A stretch of 64,000 bases of DNA from Streptomyces aurantiacus (GTDB lineage: Bacteria; Actinomycetota; Actinomycetes; Streptomycetales; Streptomycetaceae): positions 5,146,001 through 5,210,000 of the forward strand of contig NZ_CP114283.1 of the NCBI RefSeq assembly GCF_027107535.1, in the 5' to 3' direction. The first letter of the stretch is position 1, and each line of letters opens with the position of its first letter. Of this stretch, positions 26,218-33,722 are shown piece after piece. The notes under the pieces are model-generated. The model ran no database searches and was not told where the DNA came from. It was given only the letters and a program-made list of their open reading frames with translations. The position numbers were made by a program, and so were the translations under genes.

Positions 26218-26955
26218 ATGACGACGATTACTACGCGTACGGTCGAGTACCCGGCCGACGGTCTGACGATGATCGGGCACCTCGCGCTCCCGGCCGGTGT
26301 CGACCTCCGGCCCGCAGTGCTGCTCGGGCCAGAGGGCATGGGGCTCAGCGACGTCGAGCGCCGCCGGGCCGATGCTCTCGCCGAACTGGGATATATAGCG
26401 CTGGCCTTCGACCTTCACGGCGGGCGCTATTTGGGCGCCCCCGAGGAGATGCTGGCCCGTTGCCTGCCGCTGCTCGCTGATCCCGACCGGATGCGGGGGA
26501 TCGGCCATGCGGCGCTCGACGTGCTGCGCATCGAACCGCGGACCGACCCCGACCGGATCGCCGCCGTCGGCTACGGCACCGGGGGCGCCATCGCGCTGGA
26601 ACTCGGGCGCGACGGCGTCAACCTGCGCGCGATCGGGACAGTCAATGCAACTACCACGGGTCGGCCGGGCGAGGCGGCGCGCATCCGCTGCCCGGTGTGG
26701 GCCGGGGTCGGGTCGGAAGACCCGATCATGCCGCCCGCGCAACGGAACGCGTTCACCGCCGAGATGCAGGCCGCAGGCGTCGACTGGCGCCTCGCGGTCT
26801 ACGGCGGCGCCTTGCACGCCTTCCACCACCCGCCGGTCGACCACCCCACGGTCCCCGGCGTCGGCTACCACCCACAGCACGCACAGCGAGCCTGGCGCGA
26901 CGTCGTCGACCTGCTCGCCGAGTGCCTGCCCGTGACGGAGGCTCTGAGGACATGA
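26218..26955 (+). CDS. Dienelactone hydrolase family protein lacking the nucleophile
   Basis: A 245-aa alpha/beta hydrolase of the dienelactone-hydrolase family. The acid Asp is in GVGSEDPIMPP and the His in GGALHAFHHP. At the nucleophile elbow, where relatives have GYCFGG or GxSxG, the sequence is AAVGYGTGGAIAL: the Cys/Ser is Gly. Otherwise the protein is complete and normal in length. It may bind rather than hydrolyse, or be a non-catalytic relative. Start ATG at 26218; its promoter region is shared with the TnpB remnant's truncated side. Confidence 0.8.
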   Translation: MTTITTRTVEYPADGLTMIGHLALPAGVDLRPAVLLGPEGMGLSDVERRRADALAELGYIALAFDLHGGRYLGAPEEMLARCLPLLADPDRMRGIGHAALDVLRIEPRTDPDRIAAVGYGTGGAIALELGRDGVNLRAIGTVNATTTGRPGEAARIRCPVWAGVGSEDPIMPPAQRNAFTAEMQAAGVDWRLAVYGGALHAFHHPPVDHPTVPGVGYHPQHAQRAWRDVVDLLAECLPVTEALRT

Positions 26956-27024
26956 CCCAGGCAGACAGCCTGTGTCTCCTATCGCTGCCCCACTGTGCAA
27001 AGTAGTCAAGGCTGCCTGGCATGC

Positions 27025-27260
27025 CTCAAAACTGCAGGTTCCCAAGGCAGAGAGGACGACCTGTCAGATGGCAGCGCCGGACGATACGACTCCCGCTCTC
27101 CAGCTGGGCGGCGGCGGAGAACAGCCGCAGGCGCAGCTTCTGGGGTTCCCGGCGTCGGGCCTCGCCGGTCAGTGCGAGCTTCGGCATCCAGGCGAGGAGG
27201 TCGAGCGCGAGCGAGACGATCTCCAGCCAGATCCGGTTCTGGGCGGTGTCGTGCAGGGGC
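27025..27260 (-). pseudogene. IS1380-family transposase, C-terminal part (beyond the IS110 insertion)
   Basis: Reads LPLHDTAQNRIWLEIVSLAL, then DLLAWMPKLALTG and LRLRLFSAAAQL, the C-terminal region of IS1380 transposases. It continues in frame from base 29016 of the N-terminal part when the IS110 element is removed. After about 27100 the family similarity ends and a short unrelated tail runs to the stop, so the 3' end of the IS1380 element is also lost. Confidence 0.8.
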
Positions 27261-27283
27261 AGACATCCGATGCCGTTGATCTG

Positions 27284-28525
27284 TCAAGCGGCAGCGGAGA
27301 GTTGTTGGTCCGCTGAGGCGGGGAAGGCGGTCGCTTCGTCGTAGTGGATGCGTTTGGTGAGGCAGTGGTGGAGGCAGCCGATCATGCGGTTGAAAAGGTT
27401 GCGCTGGGCCGCGGTGTGGCGATCTCCGTCGTTGCGTCGCCGGTCATAGTGGGCCTTGGCGCCGGGTGAGGCGGTCAGGGCGGAGAATGCCCATACGTAG
27501 CCGACTGAGGCCAGGCGCTGGTTCTTGACCCGGCGAGCCATGACCGCGACGCTCTTGCCGGACGCTCGTGTGACTGGTGCGGCCCCGGCGTATGCCTTCA
27601 GGGCCTTGGCGTCGGCGAAGCGGGATCGGTCGTCGCCGATTTCGGCAAGCACCCGGGCGCCGGTGAGTGCGCCGAGCCCTGGAAAGCTGGTAATGATCTC
27701 GGCGTCGGGGTGCTTCTCAAAAGTCTCCACCGCAGCTTCGGCGAGCTCGTCCGCGCTGGTGCAGGCAGCCTCCAGCTTGCGCAGTAAGGTCACCGTCTGG
27801 AGTCCCATTGCCTCTTCGACCAACGGGAGTTGGTGCATCTGCGGGGCGTGCAGGGAGGCATGGAGCCGCTCGGTTTCGGCCTCGATGCTGCGTTTGCGCC
27901 CGGCCTTCTTGATCAGAGATCGCAGCTGGGCTCGGGTGAGAGCAGCCGCCCGGGCCGGGGTCGGAGCTGCGGCCAAAATGGTGCGAGCGATCGGCGAACA
28001 CAGTCCGTCCCGCAGCGGCTGGGTGGCAGTCAAGAAGGCTGGGAAGTACTCACGCAGATGGGAGCGGAGCTTGTTGCCGGCCTGTGTTCGGTCCCAGACT
28101 GCGTCCTGCTGAGCCCGGGCCAACACGGCGATGGCCTGGACGAGCTCGGAGTCTTCCGGCAACGGGCGGTGGGCTGCGGTGTCCGTGCGCAGGACGTTCG
28201 CCAGGACCATCGCGTCGAGTTGGTCGGACTTCTTGCGGGTGACCGCGTGCCGTTCGCGATAGCGGGCGGCGGCCATCGGGTTGATCGCGTAGACAGGGCG
28301 CTTCGTTGCGCGCAGGCAGGCCACCAAGAGGCCGCGGGAGGTCTCGATGGCCACGGGAATCGGTGTCTTCTCGTTGTCACCGTGTTCGGTGAGCAGGTCG
28401 AGCAGCTGTTGCAGGCCCGTGAGGTCGTCGCTGATGCGGGCTTTGGCCAGTAGGGCTCCGTCCTGGTTGACGAGGGCGACGTCGTGATGGTCGCTGGCCC
28501 AGTCGATGCCACCGAACGCTCTCAT
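27284..28525 (-). CDS. IS110-family transposase (DEDD/serine recombinase)
   Basis: Bridge-RNA-guided recombinase of about 413 aa. The N-terminal RuvC-like DEDD domain is visible: Asp in FGGIDWASDHHD, Glu in VAIETSRG, and Asp residues in KSDQLDAMVLA. The C-terminal Tnp domain carries the helix-hairpin-helix TSFPGLGALTGARVLAEIGD and the nucleophilic Ser region APVTRASGKSVAV. The start MRAFGGIDWAS at 28525 is the family norm; the frame is open 16 codons further up. All expected residues are present, so it may be functional. Confidence 0.92.
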   Translation of the reverse strand: MRAFGGIDWASDHHDVALVNQDGALLAKARISDDLTGLQQLLDLLTEHGDNEKTPIPVAIETSRGLLVACLRATKRPVYAINPMAAARYRERHAVTRKKSDQLDAMVLANVLRTDTAAHRPLPEDSELVQAIAVLARAQQDAVWDRTQAGNKLRSHLREYFPAFLTATQPLRDGLCSPIARTILAAAPTPARAAALTRAQLRSLIKKAGRKRSIEAETERLHASLHAPQMHQLPLVEEAMGLQTVTLLRKLEAACTSADELAEAAVETFEKHPDAEIITSFPGLGALTGARVLAEIGDDRSRFADAKALKAYAGAAPVTRASGKSVAVMARRVKNQRLASVGYVWAFSALTASPGAKAHYDRRRNDGDRHTAAQRNLFNRMIGCLHHCLTKRIHYDEATAFPASADQQLSAAA

Positions 28526-29015
28526 GCTGTTGTTCACGTCCTCTGGGTCAGGTCTCGCGTTGCTGCTGGTCACAGCCGCGCAGGGGCACGCGTCTCCCTA
28601 ATGGAAGGGCTCGAAGGCCCGGCATCCGATTAGCCGTTCATGACCCCAGCTACTCGTAAGGCCCTCGGTCTGTGCGGGAGCTCGGGGCTCCAGGAACTGC
28701 GAGAGGTGATCCTCACGAGCGGCTCAAACCACCAACGACAACTATCCGATTCATCCGACCGGATGTAACGCGGTGGCTCCGGACGGCACCAGGGGCCGAC
28801 TCTTGTCACAGGAGTCTCAGCTCCGGGCTACCAATGCGGCTTCCCTGATCCCGACCGTCGCCACCACACCACGTGGATCCCGACCGTCTGCCCCGAGGCG
28901 TCAGACGCCAGGTTGCGCATAGTCGTCGACCCCGTCGTGAAGCGGGCTTCGCATTCTCCGTACGGAACTCAGCAGTTCGAGTAACGGACGGCGATGCACC
29001 GCTTCATGCCCCATT
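28526..29015 (-). ncRNA. Candidate bridge-RNA region of the IS110 element
   Basis: In IS110-group elements the non-coding end upstream of the transposase encodes a structured bridge RNA whose loops pair with the target and the donor. This stretch fits by position and lacks any gene. I did not define exact ends or loops. Its target loop would be expected to match the sequence around CGCAAC-CT-GCCCCTGC of the IS1380 gene. Confidence 0.4.
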
Positions 29016-30127
29016 AGGTTGCGCAAGCCGGTGGCGCGGGCGGCGCGGATGCGGTCTTCGCAGCGGGCCCGTCTGCCGTGACGCAGTTCCAGGCTGGCGA
29101 GCTGGCCGCCTTTCGTGCTGGTCGCGAAGCAGGTGAGCCGGTTGCCGTCGATGTCGGTGAAGCGCAACTGGGCACCGGGGTGCGGGCGTTCCTTACGGAC
29201 GATCAGCCGCATGCCCGTGGGCCAGGTGCTCAGGTCGGGCATGTCGGTGATCTCCGCGACCCAGGCGCCGGGCCGCTCGGTGCCGCCCGCATCGTAGGCC
29301 GGCGTCCACGCCTTCTTCGGGATCTTCAGTACGGCCTGGTGGATGGCGTCGGTGATGGTCATTCCGACGGAATACGACAGCCATCGCCCACGCCGGGAGA
29401 GCCAGTCGAGGAAGGCATGGGTGCCGCCGGCGAAGTCGGTGCGGATCAGTGTCTGCCGTCCCCGCCGCAGGCGTTTGGGCAGTTGAGCCAGGGCAAGTTG
29501 GGTAGTTTCGATCTGGTCGGCGGCGGTGTTGGAGCCCGCGTTGCCGGGCCGCAGGAGGGCGGCCACTGGTTCCCCGGAACCGTCCTGGCTGTGGTCGACG
29601 AACGCGACGCGCAGATGAAGGCCGAAGGTCTTCTTCCAGGTCGGAGTGGCGTCCTGCTTCTCGGAGTGCGCGAGCACCAGCACCCCGTCGATGTCCACGA
29701 TCACCTGGCCGTCGGCGGCGGGACTTCTCGCCCCGGCCAGCTCCCAGACCCGCTGACGCACTTGGGAACGTGCGCCCTGGATTGCCGCAATAGCTTTCGG
29801 ACCGGAGGCGGCGAGCGCGTCGACGAGACGGGAGACCGTCGGGTCGGAGGCCACCGGGCCGAACACAGCCGACTCCGCCCGCAGCAAGCCGACGTCGGCC
29901 AGACAGTCGCCGCCGAGTGCGACGGCCAGGGCCACGTCCAGCAGGATCTTGCCCGGATCGTGCACGGCCCGCCGCTGGCGCCACGGCGCCAGTGCCGCCG
30001 ATATCGCGGTATCCAGGCCGGACTTGCGGACTGTCTCGATCAGCAGCACCGAGTCGGCCTGGGCAACCACCCCGCGACCGCCTCTCTCGACACGGACACG
30101 CGGGTAGCACCCGCTACTCTTCTTCAC
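29016..30127 (-). pseudogene. IS1380-family transposase, N-terminal part
   Basis: Some 370 codons of an IS1380 transposase from a GTG at 30127: TVRKSGLDTAISAALAPW, DPTVSRLVDALAASGP, Asp in VIVDIDGVLVLAHSEKQDAT, GNAGSNTAADQ, and GRRARCEDRIRAARATGLRN at the end. It is complete to the IS110 insertion point; the missing C-terminal segment is at 27025-27260. Before the insertion the gene was uninterrupted. Confidence 0.88.
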
Positions 30128-30412
30128 CTGGGAAGTGCCTCTTCCGCTACTACGTACGGGACCCTCAGCAAGTCCTACCGTTGCAGCTCAGGGGCACTTT
30201 CTGCTTTCTCGATCACCTGCCGGACGACACCCCTCGTGAAAGCCCGAGGCTAAGGGAGGTCTTCCCCGTGGGGTGCCTGCGGCCGGCCGTCCGCGCCCAT
30301 GCGACGAGCCCGTTCTCGCGAGCCGACCGGAGCCGAATGAGGGCGGCAGATTCCGGAAGCCGCGCACACGTGGGAACCGTGCGCAGTGGGCAGAGCGCAG
30401 GGGCGGGCCCGA
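30128..30412. other. No gene recognised
   Basis: About 285 bases between the IS1380 start and the histone-fold gene's 3' end. It should contain the IS1380 left end, but I could not match inverted repeats with confidence. Confidence 0.35.
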
Positions 30413-31189
30413 TCAGTTGGCCGACGTGTTCCGTGTCATCTCGGCTGCCTCGGTGATGGCGCGTTGTCTGAGATCGCCGAACAGCTGCATCGTGACGGCA
30501 GCCAGGACGTCGTCTCCGCCAACAGTCCGCCCATCCCCGCGGCGGGTGGACAGGGCGAGAAGGGGGTCCTTGAGCAGCGGGGCCGGGGCTGGCTCGCCCG
30601 GCACCACCAGACTGACCGTCCCGAACCGCTTGACCCCGCCCTCGCGGACGACCTTGGCTGCGTCCCGGGCCAGGGCCGTCAGGAACACGCTTGCGATTCC
30701 GTCCAGGTCGCGGACCATCGCCGGGACCGCCCTCACCCCCCGGCTCCCCAGCAGCCTTCTCACCCCGGCCTCGAATCGGTGGGCGCCAGCCACGTCACTT
30801 GGGGTACGCGCCCCGCGGCGCTCACGAAGAGACACGAGCGCACCATCGGCGTTGCGCACCTCGCCCATCAGGCCGTGGAAGGTCGGGCTGTGCAGGTACC
30901 ACGCCGATCCCACCTCCACCTCGACGTTCCGGTCGATCGCCGAGATGAGGTCCTTGGGAATCAGCCTCTTCCTGGCCTCCTCGGCCGCCGCGCTTCTCGC
31001 GCCGTCGATGATCTCCGTCAGCAAGGTCCGCGTCACCGACGCGGCGGCCCACGCGGCCGACCGGGAGACGTGCAACGAGGTCACGTCCCTGAACACCGCT
31101 TTGACGAGCTGAGGCTTGAACGGCAGGTCGGTCACGACGGAAGCGGTCTGCCGACCGCTGCGCTCGGTGCGCAGGGGTTGTGTGGTCAT
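30413..31189 (-). CDS. Putative double histone-fold protein
   Basis: A 258-aa cytosolic protein without signal peptide. Residues about 25-90 follow the histone H2A pattern: short helix LVKAVFRDV, long helix with TLLTEIIDGARSAA (H2A LTAEILELAGNAA), loop KRLIPKD (H2A TRIIPRH) and final helix LISAIDRNVEV (H2A LQLAIRNDEEL). Residues about 147-195 follow H4: VRRLLGSRGVRAVP (H4 IRRLARRGGVKRIS), then IASVFLTALARDAAKVV (H4 VLKVFLENVIRDAVTYT) and GGVKRFGTVS. About 30 inserted residues come before a last helix RTVGGDDVLAAV (H4 KTVTAMDVVYAL). A linker of about 55 residues joins the two folds. By analogy it should bind DNA as an intramolecular pseudodimer; this is inference. ATG 31189 has AGAAGG about 12 bases upstream. 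It lies alone, with the ALF-repeat gene upstream on the same strand. Confidence 0.75.
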   Translation of the reverse strand: MTTQPLRTERSGRQTASVVTDLPFKPQLVKAVFRDVTSLHVSRSAAWAAASVTRTLLTEIIDGARSAAAEEARKRLIPKDLISAIDRNVEVEVGSAWYLHSPTFHGLMGEVRNADGALVSLRERRGARTPSDVAGAHRFEAGVRRLLGSRGVRAVPAMVRDLDGIASVFLTALARDAAKVVREGGVKRFGTVSLVVPGEPAPAPLLKDPLLALSTRRGDGRTVGGDDVLAAVTMQLFGDLRQRAITEAAEMTRNTSAN

Positions 31190-31416
31190 CGAAGAATGTG
31201 CCTTCTGCTGTCGGAGGTGTCAGTTGTCCATGCTGCACCGGGCGGCGAGACCACAGAGCTCTGCGGAGGGCGCCGAGCCGGCACAGGGCCTGCCGGGCGG
31301 GGCCGCCGGCACACAGAGGTGCAGGCGGCCTCGCCCGGATTCTCGGCGTTCCGGCGACCGGGCGTGCGGCAGGGGGTGCCACCCAGGCGACGCACTGTGA
31401 TGCGGCGTCGTGCCGG

Positions 31417-31857
31417 TCAGGCGACCTGGTACCTGCCGACTTGCAGGAAGTGGCGCAGTGCTTCGGGTGTGTTGTCGTCGAGGGCGGCGTTGGCTGCCGC
31501 GCGCAGGGCCGGGCTGATGGACGGGTCGGCGAGGATGCGGGCGATGGAGACGCGGTCGTCCTCGGCCTGGGCGATCCGGTAACCGGTCTCCAGCCAGGCG
31601 CGCATCGCGTGGGGATCATTGGCGTCCAGGAGGGCGTTGGCTTCTCGTGTCACACGCCGGCCGCTGTCCGGGTCGGCGAGGATCCGGACTATGGCCACCC
31701 TCAGGTCGTCGGCGTCCGGCTCGTCCGCGGACGAGGACACCACGGCCACCGTCACCGCGGTCGGTGCCGCTGTGGCGGCGAAGGACGGGGTGGCGAGCAG
31801 GAGGGCCGGGGCCAGGATGCCCGCGGCGATGCCGGGCGCTACGCGATGCAGTCGCAA
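31417..31857 (-). CDS. Secreted ALF-repeat protein
   Basis: A 146-aa protein. A TTG at 31857 with GAGGAG about 10 bases upstream gives an N-terminus with a good signal peptide (GIAAGILAPALLLATPSFA). The mature part contains two copies of the Streptomyces ALF repeat: VAIVRILADPDSGRRVTREA with AMRAWLETGYRIA, and VSIARILADPSISPALRAAA with ALRHFLQVGRYQ. The repeats are helical and of unknown function, often in exported proteins. 227 bases with no gene separate it from the histone-fold gene. Confidence 0.75.
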   Translation of the reverse strand: MRLHRVAPGIAAGILAPALLLATPSFAATAAPTAVTVAVVSSSADEPDADDLRVAIVRILADPDSGRRVTREANALLDANDPHAMRAWLETGYRIAQAEDDRVSIARILADPSISPALRAAANAALDDNTPEALRHFLQVGRYQVA

Positions 31858-32274
31858 GGGGAATGCTCCTCTTCGTTTCCTACGGAGGTGAGTTGAGGAC
31901 ACCTCAGGGCGTTCACTTCGGTGATGCTGCCACCTGGGTCTGACAGTGGCAGTTGCCCCGCTGCGGTCGCAGGACACCGTCGCCGCGGACGTGGCCGGTG
32001 TTTCATCCGCGGCGCGCTTTCGAGAAGGACGGCCTTGAGCACGGCTCGCGACTGTCGGGGCATGACCGGGGCGAGACGATTCCTCAGGGCGCTCGTGGTG
32101 TGGTCCGAGCGCGTGGTGGTGCGCGACGGGGTTCGGCTTGTCTGCCGGGACCGGGGCGCACCGGGGGTGAACCGCTCCGGGTCTGATGGAGGCTCCGGAC
32201 TGTCCCGGTGTCGTCGTGCAGCCCTTCAGACAGCGTCGCCGCTCGATTCGAATGTCCAGACGGTGCCGGTGTTG
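31858..32274. other. No gene recognised, about 415 bases
   Basis: Upstream of the ALF-repeat gene. It contains its ribosome site and presumably its promoter. Other frames are not convincing. Confidence 0.35.
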
Positions 32275-32520
32275 CGGCCCCACGACGCATCACCGTGCCG
32301 AGGATGGCCGTGAGGTCGTGCTCGACCTCGGCAAGAAGCTCGGCACCGGACGCACAAGGACTCCTCCCACCGGTGCCAGAAGGTACCCATGCGCAGGTCG
32401 CGGGTGAGGAGCATGTAGTAATCACCCTCCCAACAAGCGGCGCCCGGCCACGTCGGCCCGCCGGAGCCCCCGACACGGGCCGGGCCGAAGCGGTAGCCCT
32501 GGTGCCACCAGTCGACCGAG
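32275..32520 (-). pseudogene. DUF2716 protein fragment, frameshifted
   Basis: One minus frame reads SVDWWHQGYRFGP, GDYYMLLTRDLRMGTFWHRW and EESLCV; an adjacent frame continues ELLAEVEHDLTAILGTVMRR. Together these are the C-terminal half of a DUF2716 protein, with a frameshift near 32345. The N-terminal half is missing; the upstream flank joins the repeated ISKra4-related segment at 32594. Confidence 0.6.
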
Positions 32521-32593
32521 TAGAGCTGCTCACCGGGGCGGACACAAGCACGCAGGCCGCCTTCGACGGCCGTCTGGAGACGCGCGACACGGG

Positions 32594-32808
32594 GTTGACC
32601 AAGGAGCTTCCGTCCGGCGGAAGTCCACTTGCCGGGGTGGAGGCTCCTTTTCGTCCTGAACGGTGCGCGTCACGGCTGGGCAGCCGCGTATGAGGTCCTG
32701 ACCGGTATTACCTCACCAGCCAAGGCCGACCCACAACGGATGACGTGGCCGTCGTCCCTGGCAGGCTGGGCCGCAATCCCCGCGTTCATCGGCGGCACCG
32801 TCGGCTAC
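32594..32808 (+). repeat. 214-bp inverted repeat, copy 1
   Basis: About 95% identical, in reverse orientation, to 62737-62949, starting TGACCAAGGAGCTTCCGTCC and ending GGCACCGTCGGCTAC. At 62 kb the repeat continues into an ISKra4-type transposase end; here it stops at the shared boundary and unrelated sequence follows. Nothing else is recognised between 32809 and 32986. Confidence 0.9.
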
Positions 32809-32986
32809 CGGCGCCCTGGAAGCCGGGCCGACCACCCTGTCCGCACCCCAGCCCCGCGAAGAAGCGGCCCTCACGGCAGCGCCCACTGCGCCCCGCCCCG
32901 GCTGGACGCTCACTGATCGTGCCGCCGGCTCCTTACCGCGCACTGCCAGATCGACGAGGTCCGCCCCGGGGCGTTCGACCGGCGTG

Positions 32987-33436
32987 TCAGCGTGTGACGT
33001 CGAACGTGGCGGCGCGGGGAACGGACGTCGTGTCCCCGTCCTTGGCCGTCGCCAGTGCCGAGACGTACCAGGTGCCCTTGGCCAGGTCGGCCGCCTCCCG
33101 CTTCGTGACCTTGAGTGTGTAGGTGCAGCGGGTGGTCTCGTCCGAGGTGCTCCGGCACTTGGCGCTTTCCACCGCGCGAAGCTCCGCCTCGGTCGGGTCG
33201 AGTTTCGAACTCGCGGGCCAGACAACGACCTTGAGGCCCCGGATGCCCGAGTCGTCGCTCACGTCCACGGTGTAGACGAGCGAGCCCGCGCTGCCGTCGG
33301 ACGGAGCCGTGTAGCGAGCCGAGCTGTGCTCCAGGGTCGGCTCCGTGGGTGCCGAGGCCAGGGCGAGGCCGCCGGCGGCCACTCCGCCGAGGGCGACGGC
33401 ACCGATGAGCGACGAGAGGAGAATGCGCTTGGACAT
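32987..33436 (-). CDS. Secreted DUF5707-domain protein
   Basis: A 149-aa exported protein. The signal peptide is SKRILLSSLIGAVALGGVAAG with cleavage near residue 27. The mature beta-rich domain (VYTVDVSDDSGIRGLKVVVW, CRSTSDETTRCTYTLKVTKR) matches the DUF5707 family of Streptomyces secreted proteins. ATG 33436 has AAGGGG 7 bases upstream. Role unknown; it is divergent from the two-component system at 33723 and might be part of its stimulon. Confidence 0.8.
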   Translation of the reverse strand: MSKRILLSSLIGAVALGGVAAGGLALASAPTEPTLEHSSARYTAPSDGSAGSLVYTVDVSDDSGIRGLKVVVWPASSKLDPTEAELRAVESAKCRSTSDETTRCTYTLKVTKREAADLAKGTWYVSALATAKDGDTTSVPRAATFDVTR

Positions 33437-33722
33437 GGGAGATCCCCTTGAATTCGTTGGAGTCTGGAATGTCGGGCTGGATACGCGGACGACCGTGGAA
33501 GAGCCGCTGGTGGAGCCGGTCTTGGAAGTGGTCGTAGCAGCGGTGGCCGACCGCGTTCTCGATGTGATCGACACTAGGGCCGGGGGCATGGCGCCGTCCT
33601 CGCGCTGCGGGACGATTGGCGCGTCGAACCACAGGTAGAGACTCTGCAACCCAGGTAAGAGACCGGAATCCGCCTCCAGCCGGAGTCGGGCCGCTCACCT
33701 GGGGCCATAGCCTTGATCCGCT

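Larger units (their letters stand above)
27263..29015 (-). mobile_element. IS110-family element nested in an IS1380 transposase gene
   Basis: The element is bounded by the dinucleotide CT (read leftward; 29017-29016 and 27262-27261). Removing the element and one CT gives CGC-AAC-CTG-CCC-CTG, restoring RNLPLHDTAQ of the host transposase. The upstream end starts AATGGGGC and the downstream end is GGATGT before the core CT. No terminal inverted repeats or target duplication beyond the core are seen, as expected for IS110. The roughly 490 bases between the upstream end and the transposase start are non-coding and are where the bridge RNA should be encoded. Confidence 0.85.

Noticed and set aside
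29078..30253. 391-codon rightward ORF
   Set aside because: Antisense to the IS1380 transposase.
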